Shown piece by piece: positions 47,247-56,424 of a stretch of 64,000 nucleotides of DNA (the stretch's first letter is position 1; each line of letters starts with the position of its first letter). Under the pieces are notes generated by a model, which was given only the letters and a program-made list of their open reading frames with translations, did no database searches and was not told where the DNA came from. The position numbers and the translations under genes were made by a program. Source of the DNA: Flagellimonas marinaquae (GTDB lineage: Bacteria; Bacteroidota; Bacteroidia; Flavobacteriales; Flavobacteriaceae); contig NZ_CP092415.1 in assembly GCF_023716465.1 (NCBI RefSeq), forward strand, positions 771,001 through 835,000, read 5' to 3'.

Positions 47247-47936
47247 CTATAATATGCTTTTTATTTCAATAAGATCGTTAATCATTCTACATTCACCGTG
47301 ATTTGGATCATTATGAAAATTGTAGTGAAGCACTTGCATCCCCATGGCCTTTGCCCCCAAAATATCGGCTTCCAAGCTATCCCCAACCATAAGTGAATTT
47401 TCTGGTCTTACCTCGGCCAGGTCCAAAGCCAACTTAAAAATATGCGGATTCGGTTTTTTAACCCCTGCCATCTCCGAATCTATTACTTTCTCAAAAAAAT
47501 GGTGTATGCTGCTCCCTTTCAACTTTTTGTTCTGCACTTCCTGAAACCCATTGGTAATAATGTGCAATCTGTATTTTGGAAATAAATATTCCAGAATGGG
47601 CAGCGTATTGGGCAATAGATGGGTAAACGATGACAAATGCGCAATATAATCGTGGGCCAGTGCATTGATCATATCATCGGAAATGGATATGTTCAGAACA
47701 TCAAAAGTTTTTTTCAACCGTTGGTATCGCAACTCCGATTTACTGATGCCATTTTTACGATACAAGGCCCACATTTGTAGGTTGATGGGGGCATAAATTT
47801 CCAAAAACCCATTTAAATCCACTTCTACTTTATGATGGTCAAGAATTTTGGCAAATGTAAGGGCCGAATTCCTCTCAAAATCCCATAGTGTGTGATCTAG
47901 ATCAAAAAAAATATCGGTTACTTTATATTCAAACAT
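47247..47936 (-). CDS. YjjG-type HAD nucleotidase
   Basis: 229 residues, HAD superfamily. Motif I FFDLDHTLWDFE (nucleophile Asp), motif II IITNGFQEVQNKKL, motif III Lys in AGVKKPNPHIF, motif IV MVGDSLEADILGA. This matches the YjjG family of 5'-nucleotidases that clear noncanonical pyrimidine nucleotides. Its start overlaps the end of the upstream gene by eight bases, which favours translational coupling. Confidence 0.93.
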   Translation of the reverse strand: MFEYKVTDIFFDLDHTLWDFERNSALTFAKILDHHKVEVDLNGFLEIYAPINLQMWALYRKNGISKSELRYQRLKKTFDVLNISISDDMINALAHDYIAHLSSFTHLLPNTLPILEYLFPKYRLHIITNGFQEVQNKKLKGSSIHHFFEKVIDSEMAGVKKPNPHIFKLALDLAEVRPENSLMVGDSLEADILGAKAMGMQVLHYNFHNDPNHGECRMINDLIEIKSIL

Positions 47937-49224
47937 AATAGCGCTTTAACATGGCTTGATACAGTTCCATCCAATCCCATTGTTGTTTTCCGCCCAGTAG
48001 TTCGTTGGAAAACACAAGCACAAATTCTCCCTTGACCTGTTTTACCATTCGGTACAAATTGTCCATTTTTTCAAACACCTCTTCCTTTTTCTTGAACTTG
48101 AGCAAAGCATAATCGTGCATGGCGAAGGGGTGTATTTTAATGGGCTGCCTCACCTCGGTGTTTATATCGTAAAAATAAAAAGGGGTGCAAGTGCCCGCCC
48201 TAAAACCTATTTCGTGTGTATAGCCCATAGAAAAATCGTCTGTAAATTCTGTTTCTACCAAGTTACGGTATGTGGCCGGAACGTTGACTTTGTTATAGCG
48301 GAGCCTGGCATAGTTGATGGGCCTATTGATCAAATTGCCCAACTGCTTCTTTTCTTCTTTAAGCACATTCTTGTCCAACGAGGATACAAAAGAGGTACTA
48401 AGGGAGACTGCACTATAATCTGCTACGGATTTTATTAGGTAACGGAACTTGTTATTGTTTGTGGATATGTTCTTATCGTGGGCCGAATGCTTGGCGAATT
48501 GAAAAAAGAACATGGTCTCGATCGGAAACCTTTTGTGTATTTCCACCAGTTCCAAAAAATTATCGTAAGGATCTTTTTTGATGCCCAATACAACGGAAAT
48601 ACGCTCCCAAACATTTCTGAACTTGAAATTGCCCAAATCCAATAAGAGCCCTCCAATGGTTCTTGATGGCCCTCTAAGGGCGTAGGCATGGGAGGTGGTA
48701 ACATTAATGATCGATGTAAACCGATACCCATTTTCCTTATTTTCCAATTCGGGAAAACGCTCTTTCAAAGCTTTGAACAGCTTATATGCCCATAGATCTA
48801 CCACTGGCAGTTCTAAAAAATTGTTTTGATAAGCAATACTTTCCTTTACGGGAAATCTGCCCACACTATCCTTTACATGAGGCAAATACTCTTCATACCT
48901 ACTCAATAGAAAAAAACTTGCGGAAAAAATATCGAAAGGTACCGTGCTTTTATCTCCCGCCGAGAAAAAACAAGGTATGTCGTCCCAATCGGCGACCTTT
49001 ATATCCAGATCATTAATGCCCTGTTCGAACAAAAGGTCGTTGCTTCGAATAAAAAACTCATTTTGCAACGGTTGTTTGGAATAGGTCATCTTGGGGCCGT
49101 TATGCTTTATAAAGTCTTCCACCTTTGTGGTAAAACCTATCTCCACTCCCAAGATCCTTTCAAAAATCTGTTTGGCAGTATACGTTAATCGGTTGGTTAC
49201 CTTATGGGTAAATATCAATAACAT
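47929..49224 (-). CDS. polysaccharide-deacetylase-like protein, active site apparently lost
   Basis: 431 residues, no signal peptide. Overall it follows the flavobacterial polysaccharide deacetylase family found near radC: LELPVVDLWAYKLFKAL, PFYFYDI, RQPIKIHPFAMHD. However the segments that in my memory carry metal and catalytic residues are changed: the DIDNAYA-type segment reads VTTSHAYA, the HPSY segment reads STSF, and the SRQH segment reads YARL. It may be a non-catalytic homologue. It starts three bases after radC and overlaps the HAD gene. Confidence 0.75.
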   Translation of the reverse strand: MLLIFTHKVTNRLTYTAKQIFERILGVEIGFTTKVEDFIKHNGPKMTYSKQPLQNEFFIRSNDLLFEQGINDLDIKVADWDDIPCFFSAGDKSTVPFDIFSASFFLLSRYEEYLPHVKDSVGRFPVKESIAYQNNFLELPVVDLWAYKLFKALKERFPELENKENGYRFTSIINVTTSHAYALRGPSRTIGGLLLDLGNFKFRNVWERISVVLGIKKDPYDNFLELVEIHKRFPIETMFFFQFAKHSAHDKNISTNNNKFRYLIKSVADYSAVSLSTSFVSSLDKNVLKEEKKQLGNLINRPINYARLRYNKVNVPATYRNLVETEFTDDFSMGYTHEIGFRAGTCTPFYFYDINTEVRQPIKIHPFAMHDYALLKFKKKEEVFEKMDNLYRMVKQVKGEFVLVFSNELLGGKQQWDWMELYQAMLKRYYV

Positions 49225-49227
49225 GGG

Positions 49228-49926
49228 CTATAATATTCCTTTGTCCGCAAAACTAAGATAGTCTTGTCTGGCCAATATCAAATGATCTAATATTTTAATG
49301 TCCAGAGATTCCGAAGCTATCTTCAACTTGTCGGTAAGTTGTTTGTCTGCCTCACTCGGCCTTAACGTACCCGATGGATGGTTGTGTGCCAAAATCAATC
49401 CGACGGCACCCAGTTCCAAAGCTAGTTTGAGCACCAACCTAACATCCACCAAAGTTCCGGTTATCCCTCCCTTGCTCAACTGGCATTTATGGAGCACCTT
49501 ATTCGAATTATTCAGGTACACTATCCAAAACTCCTCGTGCGGCAACTCGCCGATCAAAGGGTAGAGCAGCTCGTATGCATCGTAGCTACTTTTAATTTTT
49601 GTAATCTTGGCGGTATCTTCCGTTCTCCTTCGTCGACCTACTTCCAAAGCCGCTGCAATGGAAACCGCCTTGGCTTCCCCAATACCTTTAAATCGCATTA
49701 ATTGGTTTACGGAGAGCTTCCCAAGTTCGTTCAGGTTATGGTCGACCGAAGCCAATATCCGTTTGGCCAGCTCCACGGCGCTTTCCTCCCTACTGCCCGA
49801 TCCAATCAAAATAGCGATCAATTCTGCATCGGACAATACTGAGCTTCCTTTTTGCACCAATTTTTCTCTGGGACGATCATCGTCCGCCCAATTTTTAATG
49901 GAAAAAGAAGCTAGTTTATCTTGCAT
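49228..49926 (-). CDS. radC: RadC family JAB/MPN domain protein
   Basis: 232 residues. N-terminal UPF0758 helix-hairpin-helix region (RPREKLVQKGSSVLSDAELIAILIGSGSREESAVELAKRIL, FKGIGEAKA), then the metallo JAMM domain with HNHPSG motif in ILAHNHPSGTLRPSEAD. The biochemical role is still unclear for the family, despite the DNA-repair name. It heads the six-gene minus-strand run. Confidence 0.94.
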   Translation of the reverse strand: MQDKLASFSIKNWADDDRPREKLVQKGSSVLSDAELIAILIGSGSREESAVELAKRILASVDHNLNELGKLSVNQLMRFKGIGEAKAVSIAAALEVGRRRRTEDTAKITKIKSSYDAYELLYPLIGELPHEEFWIVYLNNSNKVLHKCQLSKGGITGTLVDVRLVLKLALELGAVGLILAHNHPSGTLRPSEADKQLTDKLKIASESLDIKILDHLILARQDYLSFADKGIL

Positions 49927-49979
49927 GGCCTAAAGATAGAAGAATAATTTTATGTACCTTGGGCATAAAGAATTCAAAA

Positions 49980-50432
49980 ATGAAATCGCTTTTTAGTCCC
50001 GAGGCCCACAAAGAAATATTGGAACGTATCGATAACCTATCGAATTCTTCCGAAAGGCAATGGGGCAAAATGGAAGTGGGTCAGATGCTGAATCACTGTC
50101 AATACCCACTAAAAATTTCGTTAAAAAGATACAATCCCAATAACCGACCCAACATAATGCTGAAACTTATGGGGAAGTTTTTCAAAAAAAGCCTGTACAA
50201 CGATAAACCATGGAGACAAAACCTTCCAACGGCCAAAGGTTTAAAAGTAACCGAGTCCAAAGATTTTGGCAAGGAAAAAGATAAATTGATAGGGTTGATC
50301 AATGATTTCCATCAAGAAAAAGATAAGAAAGAATGGGATGCACATCCGGTTTTTGGCTCGTTTACCCCAGAGCAATGGGGACAAATGCAATATAAACATC
50401 TGGACCATCATTTGCGACAATTTGGGGTTTGA
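49980..50432 (+). CDS. DUF1569-type protein (DinB-like fold)
   Basis: 150 residues from the ATG at 49980 (MKSLFSPEAHKEILERIDNL), preferred over the start seven codons upstream. The pattern WGKMEVGQMLNHCQYPL and the C-terminal HPVFGSFTPEQWGQMQYKHLDHHLRQFGV, with His residues placed for metal binding, match DUF1569/DinB-like four-helix proteins. Its role is unknown. It ends five bases from the end of the convergent Mur-like gene. Confidence 0.82.
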   Translation: MKSLFSPEAHKEILERIDNLSNSSERQWGKMEVGQMLNHCQYPLKISLKRYNPNNRPNIMLKLMGKFFKKSLYNDKPWRQNLPTAKGLKVTESKDFGKEKDKLIGLINDFHQEKDKKEWDAHPVFGSFTPEQWGQMQYKHLDHHLRQFGV

Positions 50433-50437
50433 GGATC

Positions 50438-51325
50438 TTATCCAAAAGTTGCCATGGCCTCGTAAAACTCGACCTCATCAATACCCATTTGTTGACATAT
50501 CCACTTGGCCCCTGCCATACATCTTAGTTTTTCCTGTCCAGAAATTTTCAAGGGCATTTCACCATCCGGGGTATCCACAAACACTTCACCATCCATTACT
50601 TGGTATGCCGGGGTTGAATATGGAAATTTTCGGATAGGGTTTTCAGATGCTTCGACCCGCTTTTTAACCTCGACATCCTCCTCATTATAGGTAATGCTGC
50701 CGCCTTTTACAACACTGTCCACAAACTTAGCGTACGTCTCGGCATTGTTATCAAAATCTGGTTGCACCGAAGTTTCATCATAATAAATATCGCTCAATAA
50801 AGCTATGTTCGGGCGAATGGATTGGAGTTGGTAACCTCCTTCCACGATTACATTTCCACCATCGATGATCACAAAATCGTTCTCCTCTGTCAAACGAATT
50901 TCAGTGGGTTTGGACAAGACATAGTCAACCTCAATTTCGTTGTAGACGCAAACATGAAAAACCATGGCAGCAACCGTTGCACTGTTATTGGTCCCCGCTA
51001 TAACCACCCTAGTTTTAAGTTTGGTCTGCTCGAACAAAAATTGGGAACAGGTCAGTATATTTAAATTGAGTTCCTTTGCCTTGAGCAACTCTGGATTATC
51101 AGGTTTTACATTAGGACCGAATACCACTGCGTCCAACCGATCATGGATTTTATCGGTAAACCAACCTGCTTTCTGGGCAATCTGACCCCGCTCTTTTACA
51201 CCCGATGCGAGGGAATCGTTGAATGTTTCTTCACTGCCGGTTACAGTTGCCCCTTTTTTGTACAAGGCCACGGCCAAATTCAACATGTTTATTTCGCCCA
51301 AACCAATAAAATGTACCTGCATCAC
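50438..51325 (-). CDS. truncated, degenerate Mpl-type Mur ligase homologue
   Basis: 295 residues, against about 450 for the Mpl murein-peptide ligase family. Residues 1-100 match the N-terminal domain (VHFIGLGEINMLNLAVALYKKGATVTGSEE). The ATP-binding loop, normally GTHGKTT, reads GTNNSAT, so the essential Lys is lost; the EADEY-type acidic site reads IDGGNVI. The C-terminal ligase domain is absent: the protein stops at FYEAMATFG, where intact members continue. Codon use and frame are clean, so it looks like an expressed pseudoenzyme rather than a recent frameshift. Confidence 0.8.
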   Translation of the reverse strand: MMQVHFIGLGEINMLNLAVALYKKGATVTGSEETFNDSLASGVKERGQIAQKAGWFTDKIHDRLDAVVFGPNVKPDNPELLKAKELNLNILTCSQFLFEQTKLKTRVVIAGTNNSATVAAMVFHVCVYNEIEVDYVLSKPTEIRLTEENDFVIIDGGNVIVEGGYQLQSIRPNIALLSDIYYDETSVQPDFDNNAETYAKFVDSVVKGGSITYNEEDVEVKKRVEASENPIRKFPYSTPAYQVMDGEVFVDTPDGEMPLKISGQEKLRCMAGAKWICQQMGIDEVEFYEAMATFG

Positions 51326-51418
51326 TTCAAATTAGAGCTCAAAAATAGCCAATGCTAGCAGCATTACAAACCATATGGCTTTATATAAATCTTTATCTTG
51401 TGACCAAAACAGAGAACA

Positions 51419-51730
51419 ATGAACCTTTCGGATATAGAACCTAAAGAAATTATGCCTGGTTACCACGGTAAATTAGTGCACGGAGAGCGGATGAGCTGGG
51501 TGTTTTGGGATGTGGAACAAAATGCGGAAGTACCCGAACACCAGCACGACCACGAACAGATCATGCACGTAGTGGAAGGTACTTTCGAATTTACCCTGAA
51601 TGGAGAAAAAGGAGTGTACAAGCCCGGTGATGTTGTAGTAATTCCATCCAACATTCCCCATAGCGGAAAAGCCTTGACACCTTGTAAACTAATGGATATT
51701 TTTAGTCCTGTAAGAGAAGAGTACCGATAA
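51419..51730 (+). CDS. single-domain cupin protein
   Basis: 103 residues. Cupin motif 1 is PEHQHDHEQIMHVVEGTFEFTL and motif 2 is PGDVVVIPSNIPHSG, with His/Glu metal ligands in place (H-x-H...E, H). It could be a small dioxygenase, isomerase or sensor. It is followed after two bases by an SDR gene on the same strand, so a shared pathway is likely. Confidence 0.88.
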   Translation: MNLSDIEPKEIMPGYHGKLVHGERMSWVFWDVEQNAEVPEHQHDHEQIMHVVEGTFEFTLNGEKGVYKPGDVVVIPSNIPHSGKALTPCKLMDIFSPVREEYR

Positions 51731-51732
51731 TC

Positions 51733-52518
51733 ATGAATATATCATTAAAGGGAAAAAAAGCCCTAGTTGGAGGCAGCAGCAAAGGGATCGGCGAAGCCAT
51801 AGCAAAACAACTTGCAGCTAGTGGCGCCAGTGTGACCCTTATGGCTCGTAGCGCAGGGCGGATGCAGGAGCTCATTATGGAAATGGACAGCTCCCAAGGG
51901 CAACAGCACCAATTCCTTTCGGTGGATTTTACAGATTTTGAGGCCTACAAGGTAAAAATATCAGCCTTCTTCGAGACCAATACCGTGGATATCCTGGTCA
52001 ACAATACACAAGGACCCGAAGGCGGAGGTGCATTGGAAAAGAAAGTGGATGATTATCAGAACGCGTTCGACTTGCTGTTCAAATCGGTGGTATTCACCAC
52101 GGAACTTGCCCTAAAGCATATGCAAGAGCAACAATGGGGGCGCATCATCAATATAGCATCCATATCGGTAAAGGAGCCCTTGAACTATTTGGCACTTTCC
52201 AACACGATACGGGCCGCAGTGGTTACCTGGGCCAAAAGTTTGGCGTACGATGTAGCCAAAGATGGCATTACCGTGAACAGTACGCTAACAGGTTATTTTG
52301 ATACTGACCGAATTGCCCAGCTAAACTCTAAAAAAGCAGAAAAAATGGGTGTTTCTCCAAATGAAGTGCGCTTCAACATGGAAGAGCAAGTACCTGTAAA
52401 ACGGATTGGCGACCCAAAGGAATATGGTTATTTGGTTGCCTTCTTGGCATCGGAACAGGCGGCTTTTATTACGGGAACCAATATCCCAATTGATGGCGGA
52501 CTGCTAAAATCGTTGTAA
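51733..52518 (+). CDS. SDR family protein lacking the YxxxK catalytic pair
   Basis: 261 residues, FabG-like. The cofactor motif is GGSSKGIGEAIA and the end TGTNIPIDGGLLKSL is typical. The NNAG motif reads NNTQG, and where classical SDRs have YSASKAAV this one has SNTIRAAV, so Tyr and Lys are replaced. I recall a subgroup of beta-ketoacyl-reductase-like SDRs with an imperfect tetrad that this resembles. The conserved Ser (NIASIS) is kept. It forms a two-gene unit with the cupin. Confidence 0.88.
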   Translation: MNISLKGKKALVGGSSKGIGEAIAKQLAASGASVTLMARSAGRMQELIMEMDSSQGQQHQFLSVDFTDFEAYKVKISAFFETNTVDILVNNTQGPEGGGALEKKVDDYQNAFDLLFKSVVFTTELALKHMQEQQWGRIINIASISVKEPLNYLALSNTIRAAVVTWAKSLAYDVAKDGITVNSTLTGYFDTDRIAQLNSKKAEKMGVSPNEVRFNMEEQVPVKRIGDPKEYGYLVAFLASEQAAFITGTNIPIDGGLLKSL

Positions 52519-52519
52519 A

Positions 52520-53245
52520 TTAAAGACTCATTTTATCCTTGAAAATATAAGATTGCCTGCGGGAAACTTCCACCTCTTCCCCATTTTTCATGGTAAGTTT
52601 TAACTTCCCGTTGAACCATGGCACTACATTTTCAATATAGTTAGTGTTGACAATCTGTTGGCGATTGGCTCTAAAAAAAGAATCTTGGGGCAATTTTTCC
52701 TCAACCTGGTTCAAGGATTTATATAGTAATGGTTTTTTATCCTCAAAATGCACCCTGGTATAGTTCCCAACAATTTCGAACAGGGTAATATCCCCTATTT
52801 TAACCAACCAACAGGCTTCCCCATCTTTAATAAAAATTTGACTGGTCTCTGTCAAAACCTTAACGTTGGAAGCAATCTCCTCCTTGGCCACCATTTTTTC
52901 ACGTACCTTTTCCAAGGCCATATCGAAACGCTTACTGCTAACAGGTTTCAGTAAGTAGTCCAACGCATTGTACTCAAAGGATTTTATAGCATACTCGTCA
53001 TAAGCCGTGGTAAAAACAGTAATAGGAACCTCATCCAACATTTCCAATAGATCAAAACCATCTTTCTCTGGCATGTTAATGTCCAAAAACAACAAATCCG
53101 GCGACTCGGATTCTATCAGCGCCACCCCATCGTCCACATTTTCCGCTTCACCTACTAGCTCTAGATCATCGTGGAGTTTTAAAAGCTCCTTAAGCTCGTT
53201 CCTAGCCAGTCTGGAATCTTCTACGATTACCGCCTTTATCTTCAT
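52520..53245 (-). CDS. LytTR-family response regulator
   Basis: 241 residues. The receiver domain has the acidic pair ED at 9-10, the phospho-acceptor Asp55 (LLFLDINMP) and Lys in LLKPVSSKRF. The C-terminal LytTR DNA-binding domain (about 140-241) has WLVKIGDITLFEIVGNYTRVHFEDKKPL and FFRANRQQIVNTNYIENV. It overlaps the histidine kinase stop by four bases; the two form a two-component system whose target genes are unknown. Confidence 0.94.
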   Translation of the reverse strand: MKIKAVIVEDSRLARNELKELLKLHDDLELVGEAENVDDGVALIESESPDLLFLDINMPEKDGFDLLEMLDEVPITVFTTAYDEYAIKSFEYNALDYLLKPVSSKRFDMALEKVREKMVAKEEIASNVKVLTETSQIFIKDGEACWLVKIGDITLFEIVGNYTRVHFEDKKPLLYKSLNQVEEKLPQDSFFRANRQQIVNTNYIENVVPWFNGKLKLTMKNGEEVEVSRRQSYIFKDKMSL

Positions 53246-54300
53246 GCCAATGGTATTTTAATTTCTGCCACTACTTCATCGGATATTTCCTCTAATTTAA
53301 AGGAAGCTTTATCGGCGTACAACAATTTAAGGCGCTGTTCTATGTTCTTCAACCCCAATTTGGTGGAGCCCTTGGAAAAGTTGAGTTTCCCGGTATTCCG
53401 AACAATAATGAACAAGTCGCCGTCCTTTTTATAAATGGACAAGAGCACCCGCCCTCCATTTTTTAGATTGGAAATGCCATGCTTTACCGCATTTTCTATC
53501 AACAATTGAATGACCATCGGAGGGATTCTAAGATCGAACGTATCTTCCTCAATTTGTTTTACATACTCCAAACGATCTTCGAACTGAATCTTGGATAGAT
53601 CGATATAATTGTCCACTACCTCCAGTTCTTCGTGTACCGGGATGTCGTTTACATTGTTTTTGGTCAAGGAGTAGCGGATAATTTCAGAAAGTTTAGTGAG
53701 CATCTCCCTGGATTTTTCCACATCTTCCAACATAAGCCCACGGATATTGTTGAGGCTATTGAACATAAAATGTGGATTTATCTGACCTTTTAGCGTATTT
53801 AATTGAGCTTGCTTTAAAGTAGTGTTGAGCTCCAACCGTTCAATGCGGTTTTGGTTCACCTTTAAAAGCAATTTGATCACCAAATAGGTAATCGTCCATG
53901 CCCCGACCAAAAAGAGCGAATTCAACACTTGGACCATTACTTTATCATAGCCTTCGAACATATGGATTTCCGACTCCGTGAGCTCCGGCCCAAATTCCAC
54001 ATATATATACCCAAAAAGGACATTAAGGAGTCCAAAAATTGCAGAGGCCACCAATGTGGACAAAATAATTTTAATGACTTCTTTGCCTCCAAAGGAATCA
54101 AAATGAACGTTCCTTTTAAGGTACCAGCGCAAAATAGCGGTTGAAAACACACCTATAAAAGTTCCAACAACAATCGAAAACACGACCATCTCGAAACTAA
54201 TTTTTTGGGGAATCAATGCTCCAATAGAGTTAATAAAAACCCATCCTAACAATTGAAGCGTCCAAAACGCAATATTCCTTTTCTTTGAACTTAATTCCAT
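53242..54300 (-). CDS. LytS-type sensor histidine kinase
   Basis: 352 residues. Four membrane segments lie in residues about 10-150 with no large periplasmic domain. The phospho-acceptor His177 is in GQINPHFMFNSLNN; an HATPase_c domain follows (IPPMVIQLLIENAVKHGI as N-box, GLKNIEQRLKLLY near the end). Typical of the LytS/YehU group. It is co-transcribed with the LytTR regulator. Confidence 0.93.
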   Translation of the reverse strand: MELSSKKRNIAFWTLQLLGWVFINSIGALIPQKISFEMVVFSIVVGTFIGVFSTAILRWYLKRNVHFDSFGGKEVIKIILSTLVASAIFGLLNVLFGYIYVEFGPELTESEIHMFEGYDKVMVQVLNSLFLVGAWTITYLVIKLLLKVNQNRIERLELNTTLKQAQLNTLKGQINPHFMFNSLNNIRGLMLEDVEKSREMLTKLSEIIRYSLTKNNVNDIPVHEELEVVDNYIDLSKIQFEDRLEYVKQIEEDTFDLRIPPMVIQLLIENAVKHGISNLKNGGRVLLSIYKKDGDLFIIVRNTGKLNFSKGSTKLGLKNIEQRLKLLYADKASFKLEEISDEVVAEIKIPLA

Positions 54301-54355
54301 TCGCTAGGGCATCTACTGCCCAAATTTACATTAAACTTACTCGGCACAGACTCTA

Positions 54356-54565
54356 CTACGATTTTTGCGCCGCTTTCCTTTTAAAAAGACTGCAACAGGA
54401 TTTTCTCTGTGGCAAAAATGCAATCCACATCATGGCGGAGCCAGAATAGAAGAATGGGAAATACATTGCATGTTCCCAGGAATTGAACTTTCCATAGATT
54501 CCTATCAACACCCCAAGGATACCCATGGCAAATACTATTTTTTGTTGTGTGCTCAGTTTTTTCAT
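54356..54565 (-). CDS. small two-helix membrane protein
   Basis: 69 residues. Two hydrophobic segments (IVFAMGILGVLIGIYG and FFYSGSAMMWIAFL) with a basic, Cys-containing tail (RKSCCSLFKRKAAQKS). The ATG gives MKKLSTQQK. No family is recognised. It lies 55 bases upstream of the histidine kinase start on the same strand and may be part of that operon. Weakly supported because of its size. Confidence 0.5.
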   Translation of the reverse strand: MKKLSTQQKIVFAMGILGVLIGIYGKFNSWEHAMYFPFFYSGSAMMWIAFLPQRKSCCSLFKRKAAQKS

Positions 54566-54805
54566 ATTGATGAGTTTTTACCCCGATTAAACGGATTATA
54601 AAATTATGCTTACTAAAATTGAGATAATAAATTTAGCTAGTGCTATCATGACTGTTCTGCTTTTTAGATTTTATTTCTAAAGCGAAAGTAATGGACAACA
54701 CTTCTTACGAGAAGTATTTTATGACAAGTGGTAATTTGGGGCAAGTGAACGGTAAATGTACTATGTATGTGCGCCAATAATCCTGTAAACAGTTGATTTT
54801 AAGAA

Positions 54806-55330
54806 CTATTTGGGCTGTGGTGGAAATTTGGAGAACACCTTTTTTACCACAGCTTTAAGTTTAGCTTCCCGTACACTGGGCGATGCATTATCCCGAAGTC
54901 CGCTCTCTGCCCTAGCCTGCCAAACAAGTGCATCTCGCTGGGCATCTACTAGATCAAACTGAATACTCCTTTGTAAAGTAGGGCCTCCCAATGGCAGTCC
55001 AACAGAAATACCACCACCAACATTTCTCCCTGTCCCCCCGATACCGACACCAACATTATTGTTCGGCGCACCTCTGTATTCATCGCTTATTATATTGAAA
55101 AAGAGTTCGGGTTCTTCGGCCAATCGGTAGCCACGGGCCTGTAAAGTTGAATCCAGTGCACTTAGAAGACGCCTTTCGTCCAATTGGCTCAGGCCAGACT
55201 GCATATCCGGATAATAATTATAGGTAGAGTAACTTAAAAAGTCGATCGTTTTATCATAATCGTAGTTCACCCTTACAGCACTACAGGAGAACAATATGAA
55301 GACCGATAGTAAAGAAAGAAATTTGCGCAT
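54806..55330 (-). CDS. DUF4136-type lipoprotein
   Basis: 174 residues from the ATG at 55330, the start of a lipoprotein signal (MRKFLSLLSVFILFSC, lipobox LFSC). The mature part has VNYDYDKTIDFLSYSTYNYYP, ALDSTLQARGYRL, GVGIGGTGRNVGGGISVGLPLGG and the helical end VKKVFSKFPP, the DUF4136 pattern. It is an envelope protein of unknown role. It is separated from obgE by about 60 bases on the same strand. Confidence 0.87.
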   Translation of the reverse strand: MRKFLSLLSVFILFSCSAVRVNYDYDKTIDFLSYSTYNYYPDMQSGLSQLDERRLLSALDSTLQARGYRLAEEPELFFNIISDEYRGAPNNNVGVGIGGTGRNVGGGISVGLPLGGPTLQRSIQFDLVDAQRDALVWQARAESGLRDNASPSVREAKLKAVVKKVFSKFPPQPK

Positions 55331-55393
55331 GATAAATCTTTGGACCCACTTAAATTTAACCAATAAATTGATCGAGAAAGTGAATATTGACGA

Positions 55394-56395
55394 TTAATTG
55401 TTCAATAACTTCCAAAGTCTGTCCTTAAGTTGCTGAATACCGAGTCCGCTCACAGAAGAAATAAACATGTATGGGACATCCTTAAAATCTTCTTTCATAT
55501 CCTCGTCCATTTCCTCTATAAGCTCATCGTCCAACATATCACATTTGGAAATGGCCACCAGGCGTTGCTTATCCAACAATTCGGGATTGTACCTCCTTAA
55601 TTCATCCAGAAGAATATTATATTCTTGACTGATGTCCTTGCTATCGGCGGGAATCAAGAACAAGAGCGTTGCATTACGTTCAATATGGCGTAAAAAATAG
55701 TGTCCCAGACCCTTACCTTCTGCAGCTCCTTCGATTATTCCAGGAATGTCTGCCATTACAAAACTTTGAAAATCCCGATATTCAACAATCCCTAAATTGG
55801 GTTTTAGGGTAGTAAACTCGTAATTGGCAATTTTAGGTTTTGCAGAGGTCATTGCGGAAAGCAATGTGGATTTACCTGCATTGGGAAAACCAACCAGACC
55901 AACATCCGCCAAAACTTTAAGTTCCAAGGTAAGGTGATCTTCCTTACCGCTTATCCCGGGTTGGGCATATCTTGGAGTTTGGTTCGTGGCACTTTTAAAG
56001 TGCCAGTTGCCACGACCTCCCATACCACCTTCGAGAACGATTTTTTCCTCACCGTCCTCGGTTATCTCAAAGAGTATTTCGTTGGTTTCAGTATTTCGTA
56101 CCACTGTGCCCAAAGGCACCTCCAAGTACACATCTTCGCCATCGGCTCCTGTGCTTCGGCTTTTGCTTCCGTGCTCACCGTGACCTGCCTTAAAATGCTT
56201 TTTAAACTTAAAATGGACCAAAGTCCATAGATTTTTGTTCCCTTTTATGATCACATGACCTCCTCTACCGCCATCACCGCCATCCGGGCCACCTTTGGCC
56301 ACATACTTTTCGCGACGTAAATGTGCAGAGCCTTTGCCTCCGTTACCAGAAGTGACGTGGACTTTTACATAATCCACAAAATTACCCTCGGTCAT
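55394..56395 (-). CDS. obgE: GTPase Obg/CgtA
   Basis: 333 residues. The Gly-rich Obg fold ([33 protein letters not shown]) is followed by the G domain with G1 [12 protein letters not shown]3 DIPGIIEGA and G4 SKCD. No OCT extension is present. It is needed for 50S maturation and stress response. It sits 29 bases downstream of the HPRT-ADK fusion, an order I recall as common in Bacteroidetes. Confidence 0.96.
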   Translation of the reverse strand: MTEGNFVDYVKVHVTSGNGGKGSAHLRREKYVAKGGPDGGDGGRGGHVIIKGNKNLWTLVHFKFKKHFKAGHGEHGSKSRSTGADGEDVYLEVPLGTVVRNTETNEILFEITEDGEEKIVLEGGMGGRGNWHFKSATNQTPRYAQPGISGKEDHLTLELKVLADVGLVGFPNAGKSTLLSAMTSAKPKIANYEFTTLKPNLGIVEYRDFQSFVMADIPGIIEGAAEGKGLGHYFLRHIERNATLLFLIPADSKDISQEYNILLDELRRYNPELLDKQRLVAISKCDMLDDELIEEMDEDMKEDFKDVPYMFISSVSGLGIQQLKDRLWKLLNN

Positions 56396-56424
56396 AAATC
56401 CAATATCTTTTCAAAAGAAACTAA

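Noticed and set aside
51351..51365. Palindrome AATGCT-AGC-AGCATT between the Mur-like gene and the cupin as an operator
   Set aside because: A single short palindrome without a second copy or a known regulator nearby; chance is likely.
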